This document shows positions 10,660 through 20,289 of a DNA stretch of 64,000 nt, in pieces. Under the pieces are notes generated by a model that was not told where the DNA came from, searched no databases, and saw only the letters and a list, made by a program, of their open reading frames with translations. Numbering within the stretch: the stretch's first letter is position 1; every line of letters starts with the position of its first letter. Source of the DNA: Prorocentrum cordatum (Eukaryota > Sar > Dinophyceae > Prorocentrales > Prorocentraceae); the NCBI GenBank assembly GCA_963575745.1, contig CAUYUJ010006324.1, positions 146,001 through 210,000 on the forward strand, read 5' to 3'. The translations under genes were made by a program, and so were the position numbers.

Positions 10660-10770
10660 CACCAGCCCATCCAGAAACGATACCCAGGCGAGGTGCCCTG
10701 ATCGGTGATATGGAGATGCATGCAGTGGAATAAAGGGCCGGGGATGCCGTCATACCCCAAGGGGGGGGAG
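10660..10770. repeat. Dispersed repeat, copy 1 (paralogue at 36,058)
   Basis: CCAGCCCATCCAGAAACGAT, CCCAGGCGA, TGATC, a GGCCGGGGA stretch and then GATGGAGGAGGAATCGGAG occur in the same order at 36,062-36,196. Both copies run directly into a GGA tract, so tract and unique part may have moved together. Confidence 0.65.
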
Positions 10771-10825
10771 ATGGAGGAGGAATCGGAGGAGGAGGAGGAG
10801 GAGGAGGAGGAGGAGGAGGAGGGGT
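10768..10825. repeat. (GGA)n tract
   Basis: GGA repeat of about 50 nt between the dispersed repeat and the left target duplication of the retrogene. Confidence 0.9.
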
Positions 10826-10840
10826 CGGAGAAGGAACTAT

Positions 10841-10855
10841 GAACTAGGTAGAGGA
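10841..10855. repeat. Target-site duplication, left
   Basis: The 15-mer GAACTAGGTAGAGGA is present here and again exactly at 11,792-11,806, bracketing the spliced-leader retrogene. Confidence 0.75.
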
Positions 10856-11791
10856 ATGGAATGGAATGGAATGGAATGGAATGCCCTCGAAAGGGGGAGT
10901 GCACAGCACTAAGGTCTGGAAGCCCAGATCAGATGTGTAAGCGCAGCGGGTCGAAGAGCAGCGCGGACACAGGAGGGGCGGAGGCCCCTACTTGTCGCCC
11001 TTGCCCTTCTTGCCCGCCGCCGCTTCCGCCGCCCCAGAAACCGTCGCCACGGGCGCCAGCTCCACGTCGACGAGGGCGACCTGCTGGACGGTCACCTTGC
11101 GCCCCTGGCCGCACAGGACGCAGATGAGGCCGTCCTCGGGCTCGGGGTCACCGTACAGCAGGCCGAACTGCCAGCCCCCGCGCCCATCGGGGAAGCGCAC
11201 GCGGTCCCCGTCCATCATGCCGGGGACCTCCCGCGGCCCGCCTGCCTGCACTTCGCCAGGCGCCGCCTTCACCAGGCCATCGGCCCAGTCGTCGGGCTCG
11301 AGCTCCGACTCGCCGCCAGCGTCCCCGCGTGCGGGCTCCGCGCCAGGGGCACCGCCCCGCGTCGCAGCGCCCGCGCCGTCAGCGCCGCCGTCGGCCTGCG
11401 CCTCCCCCTTGACCTCGTGGGCCGAGTCGATGTCCATGCTCGCGGCCTCGACCTTCGCGCCGCCGCTGCCGCCGCGTGGCCGCCGCCGCCGCCGAGGGGG
11501 CGCGGCAGGCTGGTCAGCCGCTCGGGCTGGCAGGGCGGGCGCAGGCGGCGCCGCCAGGCTGGCCACCGCGGCCCGCACGAGGCCCTCGGCAGCACGGAGC
11601 AGGCGCGTGGCCTCGCGCTGCTCCAAGCCGCCCGACAGCCCTGCCGCCGCGTGGACCGCGAGGGCCGCGCCGCGGGCGGCATCCAGGGCGTGCTTCGCCG
11701 TCGGCATCGCTCGAACACGAGGCGGGCGCGCGGGGGCGGCCCAGCGGCAGGGTTCGGGAATGGCACGATGGCTTGAGCCAAAATGGCTACG
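10856..11791 (-). mobile_element. Retroposed spliced-leader cDNA
   Basis: A 936-bp segment lies between two 15-bp direct repeats. Read on the minus strand it starts with the dinoflagellate spliced leader, then about 64 nt of 5' leader, a 239-codon intronless frame and about 130 nt of 3' sequence ending in four ATTCC units. In dinoflagellates the leader is added by trans-splicing to mRNA and is not normally encoded next to genes, so leader plus target duplication means a mature mRNA was reverse-transcribed and inserted. No poly(A) tail is visible; the ATTCC units may replace it. The target lay within purine-rich GGA sequence. Confidence 0.82.
10988..11707 (-). CDS. Unidentified 239-aa protein of a spliced-leader retrogene
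   Basis: I do not recognise the family. The start is the first ATG after the spliced leader (ATG at 11,705-11,707). The N-terminal ~60 residues are Ala/Leu-rich and probably helical. A basic Pro-Arg patch at ~70-80 (five Arg in a row) could be a nuclear localisation signal. An acidic, Gly/Ala-rich and probably disordered middle follows. A compact C-terminal segment (~165-225) has alternating hydrophobic residues (Asp-Arg-Val-Arg-Phe-Pro, Gly-Gly-Trp-Gln-Phe-Gly, Cys-Val-Leu-Cys-Gly) that could be a small beta-barrel. It ends in a Lys-rich tail. The frame is intact, so it may be functional or a young retrocopy. Nothing shows that it has a promoter. Confidence 0.7.
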   Translation of the reverse strand: MPTAKHALDAARGAALAVHAAAGLSGGLEQREATRLLRAAEGLVRAAVASLAAPPAPALPARAADQPAAPPRRRRRPRGGSGGAKVEAASMDIDSAHEVKGEAQADGGADGAGAATRGGAPGAEPARGDAGGESELEPDDWADGLVKAAPGEVQAGGPREVPGMMDGDRVRFPDGRGGWQFGLLYGDPEPEDGLICVLCGQGRKVTVQQVALVDVELAPVATVSGAAEAAAGKKGKGDK

Positions 11792-11793
11792 GA
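11772..11793 (-). other. Dinoflagellate spliced-leader relic
   Basis: Minus strand begins TCCGTAGCC and ends GGCTCAAG over 22 nt, identical to the known dinoflagellate spliced leader (first base variable). It is followed at once by the 5' leader of the retrogene. This is the strongest taxonomic marker in the window. Confidence 0.95.
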
Positions 11794-11806
11794 ACTAGGT
11801 AGAGGA
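11792..11806. repeat. Target-site duplication, right
   Basis: Exact second copy of the 15-mer at 10,841-10,855. Its first two bases overlap the outermost bases of the spliced leader, which suggests that the cDNA lacked the variable first leader base. Confidence 0.75.
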
Positions 11807-11890
11807 GGAGGCAGAGGAGGAGAAGGAGGAGGACGACGAGCAAGAGGAGGAGGAGGAGGAGGAAGAGGAAGAGGAAGAGGAGAAGGAACT
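11807..11890. repeat. (GGA)n tract
   Basis: Imperfect GGA/GAA tract immediately outside the right target duplication. Confidence 0.9.
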
Positions 11891-11899
11891 ACAAATTAT

Positions 11900-12460
11900 G
11901 TGTGCTGCGACCGTTCCTCTTCACGCTACGCGCGCCACCGGAGCCGCAGGCCCACTGCCCAGACGGCCCAGCAGCCTTTTGCGTGTCTGCGTTTTCTGTT
12001 TGTCCTGAGGCAGCATGGAGGACCGCACGGCATTCGCCGTGAAGAGCGCGAGAGACAGCGGTCGAGAGCGCAGACGAAGCGTGCAGGGTCCATTTCGACC
12101 CGATCGATCCGATTCGGTGTCGATTCCGGCCGGCCCGATCTGGTTCGATTCCAATAGTTGGGCGATCCGATGCCGCCCGATGCTTGCATGGCGCTGTTAT
12201 GCGTCCTGGCGCGGGCGATTCGGTCCGATTTCGATTTCGTGCCGATGCAGCCCGATCCAACGCGCATTTCGACTCGATCCGATTTCCCGATTCGATGCTG
12301 ACTGATCGCGTGCAGTCGCCGTGAAAAGGTAGAGAAATACAGAAACAGAGAGAGAGAGAGGAAAAACAAAGCGGGCAAGAGCGCAGACGAAGTGTGGTCG
12401 CAGATCGGGGGAACCTTGCATGCCTCGTAATTACGTCTTCAGAGTGCACCAGCGTGCTGG
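11900..12460. repeat. CGATCCGATT-rich degenerate repeat
   Basis: Short, mutually similar words (CGATCCGATTCGG, GATTTCGATTTCG) fill 12,095-12,300. Flanking blocks GCCGTGAA and GAGCGCAGACGAAG appear on both sides (12,040-12,080 and 12,318-12,392), so the region looks like a duplicated unit. No gene is supported. Confidence 0.5.
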
Positions 12461-14125
12461 CAATCGATGCGAACGCGCCGACTTAGCGTCGATTAGCGTC
12501 AAATAGCGTCCGTCAGCGTCGATTCGCAAGAGCCAGCAAGATTGTATGGGAGGCTCGCATGAGATGCCACCGAAGCGAAGTGTCTGGAGGAAGCACCCCC
12601 TTCCTACTCAGAAGCCCTGGCATCACCATTTGGTCAGCAGTGCTGGGAAATATGTAGCGTCGCTTTCTGCAGCATTCGAAGAAGTTCAGACTGCATGAGC
12701 ATCAAATTTCGGAGGTCCGCGCGGATTTCTTGGATCGGTGCCAGGCCCCCCTAAGTTTGCGGAGCCCCACAAGGAACCAGAAACGTCAAGATGCAGGATA
12801 GGGGGACGATGCAGAGAGGAGTTGAAGAAATAGAAAGATTAGGAGGAGGCCAGGAAGTAGCAGCAGCAGCCGATGAGGAGCAGTGGCAGTAGGAACGGTC
12901 CTACAGCCGCTCTCCGATTCCAGCTTGAAATTTCAACGCGCGCATGGAAGCTCTCAGGTCGGGGCCGTAACTTTCTTCAGTCTGAGTTAGATTGGAAAGA
13001 CCTTATCCGAGAGCAGGACACTATAATATAATATTATATTGACCAAAGCAGGGGAAGAAAATTGTCTGGGGCGAGAAAAAGGACCAAGGCTGCGAGAGCA
13101 AAGCCGTCAACCGTGGACTTACCCCTGTCTGACCTCCCCCTTCCCCCCCTCATGGCGCAAAGCTGGCGCGGGCCGGGTGGCGCAGTCTGCGCCTGCATCC
13201 AGCTTTGCACAACGGGTGGGGGGTGTTGGAAGGAGTGTGGCGCGCTGCGCGCCGGCTTCGCGTTCGTCTCTGCGCGTTCCGAGATGTAGGCAGAGCGAAA
13301 GGGCACCCCGCGCGGACTTTCCGGGCGCGTCTATTGGCGTAGTCGTTCGCGTAGATGGTCGTCTTTTTCGCACGCACCAGAGTTAGATAGTGCAATGTAA
13401 CGGTCATGTGTACATTCGACGTTGCCGTTTTACGTTGGCGCCCACTTGTCTCGGCGCGAAGCGGCACGGGGGCGCATTCGCTATGTCGCGACAGTGGGCG
13501 GAACGCAGCGCCATGCCAGCCGCCGCCGCCATCGCGGGAACGCCCCTGGCGACGCAAGAGTCTCCGGCAAACCGTGTAGAAACCGTTAGAAATTTTGTTC
13601 CAGACATTTGTTTAGAAACCAGTATGATTTACATAGAAGTTTGTCGAATCCATTAAGAAAAATTCAAAAGTTCGAAATCGCTTAAGGTGCCCACCAGTTT
13701 CTATGTGAGTCATATCGGTTTCTACACCGGTTTATAGGCGGTGCCTAGCGGCCTCTACACGGTTTCTAGGAAAGCAGCGCGCACGCCGCGCGGCGTCGCT
13801 TTAGAGCGGCGTCGCAGTAGACGCGTCGGCTTTGGCCGCCCGCTGCCGTCTCGCGCGCGCGCGACGAGGAAAGCGGCGGGCAAACCGCGCGGCGTCGTTC
13901 GGGGAAAGACACTCCTCATCGAAAGTTGAATGAGAAACGGCTGTACGTGAGACGTCTTGCGAGCTCCAACTTGCCAGGAGCCCGGGGGGGGGGCGTGCTA
14001 TTAGATTTTGGGTGGGACATGAACGGTTGCCGTTCAGGTGCTGATGTTGTGTCTCCGTCCCCATGAAACGCATACGATGATGCAGGCATCGGCCTCGGGA
14101 TGATCGAAGCAAAGTGATGCGCCGC
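12461..14125. other. Low-copy sequence, no recognised gene
   Basis: About 1.7 kb with only short frames (none above 135 codons). It contains a 16-bp perfect AT palindrome (AATATAATATTATATT, about 13,025-13,040) and a GC-rich stretch with GCGCGCGCG at 13,852-13,862. I see no RNA gene, domain or tandem array. Confidence 0.45.
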
Positions 14126-14160
14126 TAAGAATGGAGGAGGAGGAGGAGGAGGAGGTGGAC
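14126..14160. repeat. Short (GGA)n tract
   Basis: GGA units on the plus strand, about 400 bp before a long TCC tract of opposite purine polarity. Confidence 0.85.
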
Positions 14161-14544
14161 AAGGATAACGATAATGGCGAGGGCAAGGAGGGATGAGGTG
14201 CACACATGGACGAGTAGGCTAGGAATGCTAGGGAGCTGCGGCACTGGCAGCAGAAGCAGTAGCAGCGTCAAGGTAAATTGTTTTCTTTGCCCCACCCCTG
14301 CTCCTGCATGGCTTGTTCCAGCCCAGAGGCTCGCATCCGTGCCCAATGTATTGGGTGCTCTTGGCCTTCGTTCGCGAGCTCAGTGGAGTGCGTTTGTGCC
14401 CACGTTGTCGTTTATTCCCGCGGGCCTGGCCAGAACCAGCGCAGGCCGGGTGAGGGGGAGGGGGGGGGGGGACGAGGGCACGGGGTGCGCCGTCGACCCT
14501 CGGCGCCGCCTGCCTCCCCGGCGTTCCCTGCCCCACGTCCTTTT
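14161..14544. other. Sequence without supported gene
   Basis: Lies between a purine and a pyrimidine tract. Plus-strand frames through 14,290-14,440 have mixed composition but no identifiable domain. Confidence 0.4.
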
Positions 14545-14930
14545 CCTCCTCTTCCCCCTCTTCCTCCTCATCCTCCTCCTCGTCTTCCTCCTCCTTTTAC
14601 CCTTGTGCATCCGCAAGCCGCGCCGCGGGCGCAAACCGGCCACGTCGCCGCAGGGAGCAACAAGGCGCCTTCCTCCTCTTCCTCCTCGTCCTCCTCCTCA
14701 CCCTCCTCCTCGTCCTCCTCCTCTTCCTCCTCCTCCTCCTCCTCTTCCTCCTCCTCCTTCTCGTCCTCCTCCTACTCGTACTTAACTATCCTCCTCCTCC
14801 TCCTCCTCCTCCTCCTCCTCCTCCTCCTCCTCCTCCTCTTCCTCTTCCTCTTCCTCGTCCTCCTCCTCCTCCTCCTCCCCCTCCTCCTCCTCCTCTTGCT
14901 CCTCCTCCTCCTCTTGCTCCTCGGCCCTTT
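14545..14930. repeat. (TCC)n pyrimidine tract
   Basis: Two blocks of TCC/TCT repeat (14,545-14,600 and 14,668-14,925) separated by about 65 bp of GC-rich sequence. Poly-Ser and poly-Leu frames are repeat artefacts. Confidence 0.95.
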
Positions 14931-15069
14931 GACCGTGCCCACGGATGTTCTTCCCCGCGGCCCAGGTGCTCCACGATCACGGTAGTGCGCTGGTCGCCGT
15001 GCGTGTTTCTGTGCTTTGCCCCTATTGTAGAGTAGTCGCATGCGCCTCGATTTCAACGATGTGTTTATA

Positions 15070-15190
15070 CCGAAGACGCCTATGGCAAACCATCGCCGCC
15101 CTCTGCCTGTGGAGACGACCATGCGGCCAGACGGTGGGTCAAAGTCTGGCCAGGCTGCAGGATTTCGTGTTCCCCCAACTGTTGTGGAAT
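15070..15190. repeat. Dispersed repeat, copy 2 (paralogue at 7,107)
   Basis: GAAGACGCCTATGG, CGCCGCCCTCTGCCT and GTCTGGCCA match the order at 7,107-7,230. It is followed at 15,222-15,255 by a GGA tract. Confidence 0.6.
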
Positions 15191-15269
15191 CCCTGGGGGG
15201 GGGCACCTGTGTGAGGGAGGGGGAAGAGGAGGAGGACGAGGAGGAGGAGGAGGAGGACCAGAGCAAACC

Positions 15270-15850
15270 AAATATCCATGGGCGATGCTGCAATACACCA
15301 TCCCGTCCCAAGTCCCCTCATGCGCCCCTACATGTCTTCTTGTTCATTGCCAGAAGAGCCCATTTGAAAGACCAGCACAGTGTGGTCTGCCTGTTTGGCG
15401 AGGGTCCCGCTTTGAAATGGAATTGCCTCGCATACTTCTCTCGCGCAGTCGGGAATGCGAGAAGCAATGCCCATGCAGTTCAACGAGGCGTCCAGCAAGA
15501 TCACCCTTTCGGAAAAAAAGGCCACCCTCCATCTGTGAAACTGGCTGCACAAAGTTACACTTGGGGTCATGCACTTCGCGGACAGTCCAAGCAACAGTTC
15601 CATGTTCGAAACGATTCGCCATGGATCCGTACAACGCTACATGCATTGAAGCTTCGGACCCTTAAACTTAACAAAGCTTTCGGCGAGAACCCAAGTTTGA
15701 ACTAGAGCAGTCCTCCATCCTGCTGAAGATCGCTCATGCATGTATGTGTATATGTCACACAGCGTGGACTCCATCATGTGTGTTGCCATACATGTATGGT
15801 GTACATCACCTGTGGTGCAATCAATGTTGTGACATATAGGTAGTGGCATC
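15270..15850. other. Unresolved low-copy sequence, possibly decayed coding
   Basis: Plus-strand frames in 15,285-15,705 are open over 120 codons or more with ordinary composition. A third frame (15,470-15,690) also reads protein-like but contains stops. I recognise no family. Dispersed old coding sequence is one explanation, chance the other. The stretch 15,850-16,010 is AT-richer and shows nothing. Confidence 0.3.
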
Positions 15851-16009
15851 TACGTGATGCAACAGATGATGTTGCGCAGCGTATGCTGTGCATTGTATGT
15901 GATGTGTTCTGAGTTGTCCAATATATCTCTTACAACCGACGTGTGCGATACATGTGTTATCATGCAAGATATGTTGTGCAGTAGGCGCTGTCCAGTCTAC
16001 GCGGTGCAA

Positions 16010-16350
16010 GCCCTGTGCAAGGCGGCGACGACGGCAACCCCGCCAGAGCGGCAGACAGGCCCAGACGATTGGCGGCGACGAGGCAGCGACGGGGCGGCGA
16101 CGACGGTAACAGAGCCGACACAGCTGCAGACAGGCCCAGACGACGCGGCGACGAGGCGGCGAGGTGGCGGAGACGGCGGCAACATAGCCGCCACAGCGGC
16201 AGACAGGCCCAGCTCGCGGGGCGGCGACGACGGCAACATAGCCGCCACATCTGCAGACAGGCCCAGACGACGCGCGGCGACGAGGCGGCGACGGGGTGGC
16301 GACGGCGGCAACATAGCCGCCAGAGCGGCAGACAGGCTGATTCCGTAGGG
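16010..16350. repeat. ~65-bp minisatellite
   Basis: About five diverged units containing AGAGCGGCAGACAGGCCCAGACGA, CGGCGACGAGGCGGCGA and GGCAACATAGCCGCCA. Minus-strand frames encode repeated Pro-Val-Cys-Arg-Cys-Gly-Gly-Tyr segments, which follow from the repeat. Confidence 0.85.
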
Positions 16351-16479
16351 GAGAAAGTAAGAACCCCATATGTGCAAGCATTGTTTTGGGCATCTGGAAA
16401 TAATGATACAAATTGCCTAGCGAGGGACCCAATCAAGTGCATGTGTGAGTACCGCGCGGCACGGGACGAAGAAGGGGGA

Positions 16480-17640
16480 GGTCCGTGGGGCCACAAAGCG
16501 TGTGAAGGGTGTGCCAAAATGGGCTTGGGGACGCATGTATTTCCTGCCATTGCGGCCGTCCGTGCCGAAACCAGATTGACGCCCACATGTGAACGGTGCC
16601 AGCGAGGCCTTAGGTGGAGCTGCCAAGGGGGACACGAAACGTGTGAGGGGTCTGCCGAAACGGGCGGGACGCCCACATGTGGACGACGCCTCTGGGGCCC
16701 TAATTAAGTGGAGCCCCCGATGGAACCACGACACGTGTGAGCAGTGTGCCGAAGCGGATGTGACAGCCCCACGTTGGCGGTACCATTGGTGCCTTAGGTG
16801 GGGTTTCTCATGGGGCCGCCGAACGTGTTAGGGGTGTGCCGAAACGGATGTGGCGCCACCGTCCGAACGGTGCCATTGGGGCCTTCGGTGGAGCTCCTTG
16901 TGGTGGTACGAAGCGTGTGAGGGGTGTGCCGAAGCGGGTGTGACGCCACCATGTGGACGGTGTCATTGTGGTTGTAAGTGGAGCTCCTGATGGTGCTACG
17001 AAACATGTGAAGGGGTGTGCCGAAACGGGTGTGACGCCACCATGTGGGCGGTGCTACTGGGGCCTTAGGTGGAGCTGCCTCTGGGGCCTTGAAACATATA
17101 AGTGGTGTGCCGAAACGGGTTTGACGCCACCATGTGGGCGGTTCCAGTGTGGTTGTAAGCGGAGCTCGTTGTGGTGCTACGAGACGCGTGAGGGGCTTAC
17201 GAAGCGGGTGTGACGCCACTATGTGGACGGTGTGATTGGGGCCTTAGGTGGAGCTGTCCTTGAGGCCTTGAAACGTGCGAGGGGTGTCGAAACGGGTTTG
17301 ACGCCACCATGTATGTGGACGGTGTTCCCGGGGTCTTCGGTGGAGCCCCCCTTTCATGGGGCCTCAAAACGTACTAGTGTGCCGAAATGGGTGTGACACG
17401 TGGACGGTGCTTCTGGGGTCTTCGCTGGAGCCCCCGTACGGGGCCACGAAACGTATGAGGGGTGGGCCGAAAAGGGTGCGGCGCCACCATGTTGACAGTG
17501 CGTCTGGGGAGCTCCTGAAGGGACCACGAAACGTGTGAGGGGTGTCCCGAAGCGGTTGCGACGCCAGCATGTGAACAGTGTCATTGGGGCTTGTGGAGCT
17601 CCATATGGGGCCACGAAACGTGTGAGAGGAGTGACGAAAT
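16480..17640. repeat. 90-bp satellite, block 1
   Basis: Tandem units of 90 bp. Landmarks in each are CGAAACGTGTGAGGGGTGTGCCGAA, ACGCCACCATGTGGACGGTG, GGGGCCTTxGGTGGAGCTCC. Spacing was checked at 16,915 and 17,005. The unit is 30 codons, so frames stay open for many copies. The same family lies at 20,300-22,267 and 30,906-31,095, and reversed at 33,340-33,640. Confidence 0.88.
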
Positions 17641-17752
17641 TTGCACGCGGAGGGCAGGAGCAAGGAGGGGAGGAGGGGAGGGGCAGTAAAAGGCGGAAGT
17701 CAGGCGCGGGGCGCTGTCTCTTCAAAACGAAACCCATCACCACAGGATAGCT
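17641..17752. repeat. Purine spacer plus 45-nt conserved terminal motif, copy 1
   Basis: A GGAGGGG-rich spacer is followed by GGGGCGCTGTCTCTTCAAAACGA, then ACCCATCACCACAGGATAG (17,708-17,752). The same motif ends satellite blocks at 21,360-21,403 and 31,580-31,625, always after 90-bp units and a microsatellite. Confidence 0.7.
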
Positions 17753-17754
17753 GT

Positions 17755-19045
17755 AATGTTCGCAGCGCTGAGGCGAGAGCTCCATTCTGAAAACGGCAGG
17801 TACTCGGTCCTTGAAACGGTTGCAAGATTTTTAGACGAATGCTCGTGGCGCTAAGGCGAAAGCCCCACTCTGAAAAGGAACCAGCCTCAATCCGTGAAGA
17901 CGATTGCGCGGCGCTAGGGCGAGTGTGCCATGTTTATGACGACCCTCCTTCCATCCTGGAAATGAGGTAAACTTTTGAGACGAGTGTGCGCGGCGCTAAC
18001 GCGTGAGCCACATGTTGAAAACTACCCCCCTCCATCAGTGAAGCTGCTACAAACTTGTATGACGAGCGCGCGCAGCGCTAAAGCTATAGCCACCATTCGA
18101 AAACGAATCGCCCTCTATCCGTGAAGATGCTGCACATATTGAAGACGTGTGCGCGGCGCTAAGGCTAGAACCACAGTTTGAAAAAAATGCGCCCCTTGTA
18201 TGAAACTGCTCCAATCGTGTCAGACGCATGTGCGCGGCGCTAAGGCCAGAGCAGACTTTGAACAGCCCCCCCCCGTCCATTTGTTAAATTGCTGCAAACA
18301 TTAAGGACGATGGCGCGTGGCGCTGCAGAGAAAGCCACATCTTGAAAAGAGTCCATGTGTGGAACGGTTGCAAAGACAAGCGTGCGCGGCGCCCAAAATG
18401 CGAGAGCCAAATTTTGAAAACGGACCCACAGACACACGTGAAGGTGTTTCGAATTTCTATGGGACGCGCGCTGCGCTCAGGCGAGAGCCACCGTTTGATA
18501 ATGAACCAACCACCACCCGAGAAACTGCTGCAACTTATAATACGAGTGCGCGCGGCGCTAAGGCCAGAGCCACAGTATTAGAATAAACTGCCCTCCACCG
18601 GTGAAAGTGTTCCAAATTTGTAAGACGAGCGTGCGCGGCACAACGGCGAGAACCACACTTTGAAAGTGGCCTCGCCTTCCATCTTTGAAACGGTAGCAGA
18701 CATTTAGGACGCTGGTCCGCGGCGCTACGGCGAAAGTCACATTTTGAAAAGGACCCCAATCCATTTGTGAAGCTGTAACAAACTTTTAAGACGAGCGTGC
18801 GCGGAGCTAATGCGTTAGCCACATTTTGAAAGCGACCCCCCTCCATCAGTGAAACTGCTGCAAACTTTTGAGACGAATGCGCGCGGCGCTTTTGCGGGAG
18901 CCACTTTTTGGAAAATCGCCACCACCACCCGCCTTCAAGTGCGAAGCTGTTGCAAACTTTTGAAACGAGTGCGCGCGGCGCGAAGGCGAGAGCCACATTC
19001 TGAAAATCTCTCCCCCCATCCGTGAAACGGTTGCAAATGTCCAGC
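17755..19045. repeat. 81-bp satellite
   Basis: About 16 tandem units of 81-83 bp with core GAGACGAGTGCGCGCGGCGCTAAGGCGAGAGCCACATTTTGAAAA followed by CCCTCCATCxGTGAAACTGCTGCAAA. Successive GGCGCTA landmarks end near 17,998, 18,080, 18,161 and 18,242. No stable long frame. Confidence 0.9.
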
Positions 19046-19129
19046 TTCAGCGTCAGAAGTTGTGAGGAAGTCTCATGCCAAACGTCTGGCCCGCCCTATC
19101 GACACGCCTAAAGCAAAAGAGGCGGAAGA

Positions 19130-19248
19130 GGAGGAAGAGAGAGAGAGAGGAGGAGGAGGAGGAGGAGGAGGAGGAGGAGGAGGAGGCGGAGGCGGAGGCG
19201 GAGGAGGAGGAGGAGGAGGAGGAGGAGGAGGAGGAGGAGGACGACGAG
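19130..19248. repeat. (GGA)n tract
   Basis: GGA/GGC repeat of about 115 nt directly before the second composite CTTGGGGCC element. Confidence 0.95.
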
Positions 19249-19257
19249 ACAAAAATA

Positions 19258-20262
19258 GGTTTTTGGGCCTCCTGGGGCTTTCTGGGGGCCTCTGAGGGCC
19301 TCTTGGGGTCTCTTGGAGGCCTTTTCGGGGTCTTTTGCGGGCATCTTTGGGGCCTCTTGGGGAGCCTCTTAGAGGGCGTCGTGGGGTCCTCTTTGAACGA
19401 TTTAGGGCCGTCTTGGAGAGTGTGAGGCCGTCTTGGGGCCTATTGGGCTGTCCTGCGGCTCTCTTGGGCCGTCACGGGCCCCTCTTCTGGGCCTCGCAGG
19501 CCGTCTTGGGGCTATCTTGGAGGCTTCTAGGGCAGTCTTCGGATGCCGGAAGCCCAAAATGGCGAGAACGCGAAAAAGATTGACGAAACTCCAGTGGAAT
19601 CCATGATTTGGGCCTCCTGGAGATCCTTTTGGAGCCCTCGTGGGGCGTCTTGGGGACTTCTCGGCCCGTCTGGAGGGCATCTTGGGCCGTTTGGGAGTCA
19701 TTTGGGGCCGTCTGGAGTGCATTTGGGGCTCTCTTCTGTCCGTCTTGGCCGTCTTGTAAGCATCTTGGGACCGTCTTGATTGTGATGGTTTTCCGTGTGG
19801 CTGGAGGGTCAAGACGAAGAGCTGTCGAACCGGTAAAAATGTTCAGCACGCCGCGCACCCTTGTGATAAACACAGGGGGCCGCGCATCTGGTGGCCTTCG
19901 GCACATGCCGCCATCGTGCCTTGGTTGTAGATCAGAGGCTTCTTGAGGCATTTCGGAAGCCTCTTGGAGGCCGTTTTGGGGTATCGTTGGGGCGTCTCGG
20001 GGGCCTCTACGGGTCTTCTTGGAGCCTGGCTCGGGCTTCTTGAAGGCCTCCTGGAGCTTCTGTGGGGGGTCTTCCTGGCAGTCTCGGAGGTCGTGTTGGG
20101 GCAGAGGGCTCGAAATGTTGGTTCTTGTTCCCCCAGAACGTTGTGCGACCATTGTGGGCCGTCTGGGGGACCTCCAGGTGGCCTCTTGGGCTGTTCTGGG
20201 GCGGTCTTGGGGGCCTCTTGGGCCGTCTTGGAGCGTTGAAACCCCGAAAATGCGAGAATGCA
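19258..20262. repeat. Composite CTTGGGGCC element, copy 2
   Basis: Same order as 7,300-8,395: array (19,258-19,535), A-rich core (19,540-19,600, CGGAAGCCCAAAATGGCGAGAACGC), array (19,605-19,780), non-array core (about 19,850-19,945: AGCACGCCGCGCACCC, GTGGCCTTCGGC, CCGCCATCGTGC, GATCAGAGGC), array (19,950-20,235) and a terminal A-rich core (20,236-20,262). Two copies with shared internal order support a real dispersed element rather than chance low complexity. Confidence 0.75.
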
Positions 20263-20289
20263 TTTAGAAACTTGTCTTGGCGCTGGACC

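Noticed and set aside
12130-12160. GGTTCGATTCC resembling a tRNA B box
   Set aside because: It lies within a CGATTCC-rich degenerate repeat, with no A box or acceptor stem at the right distance.
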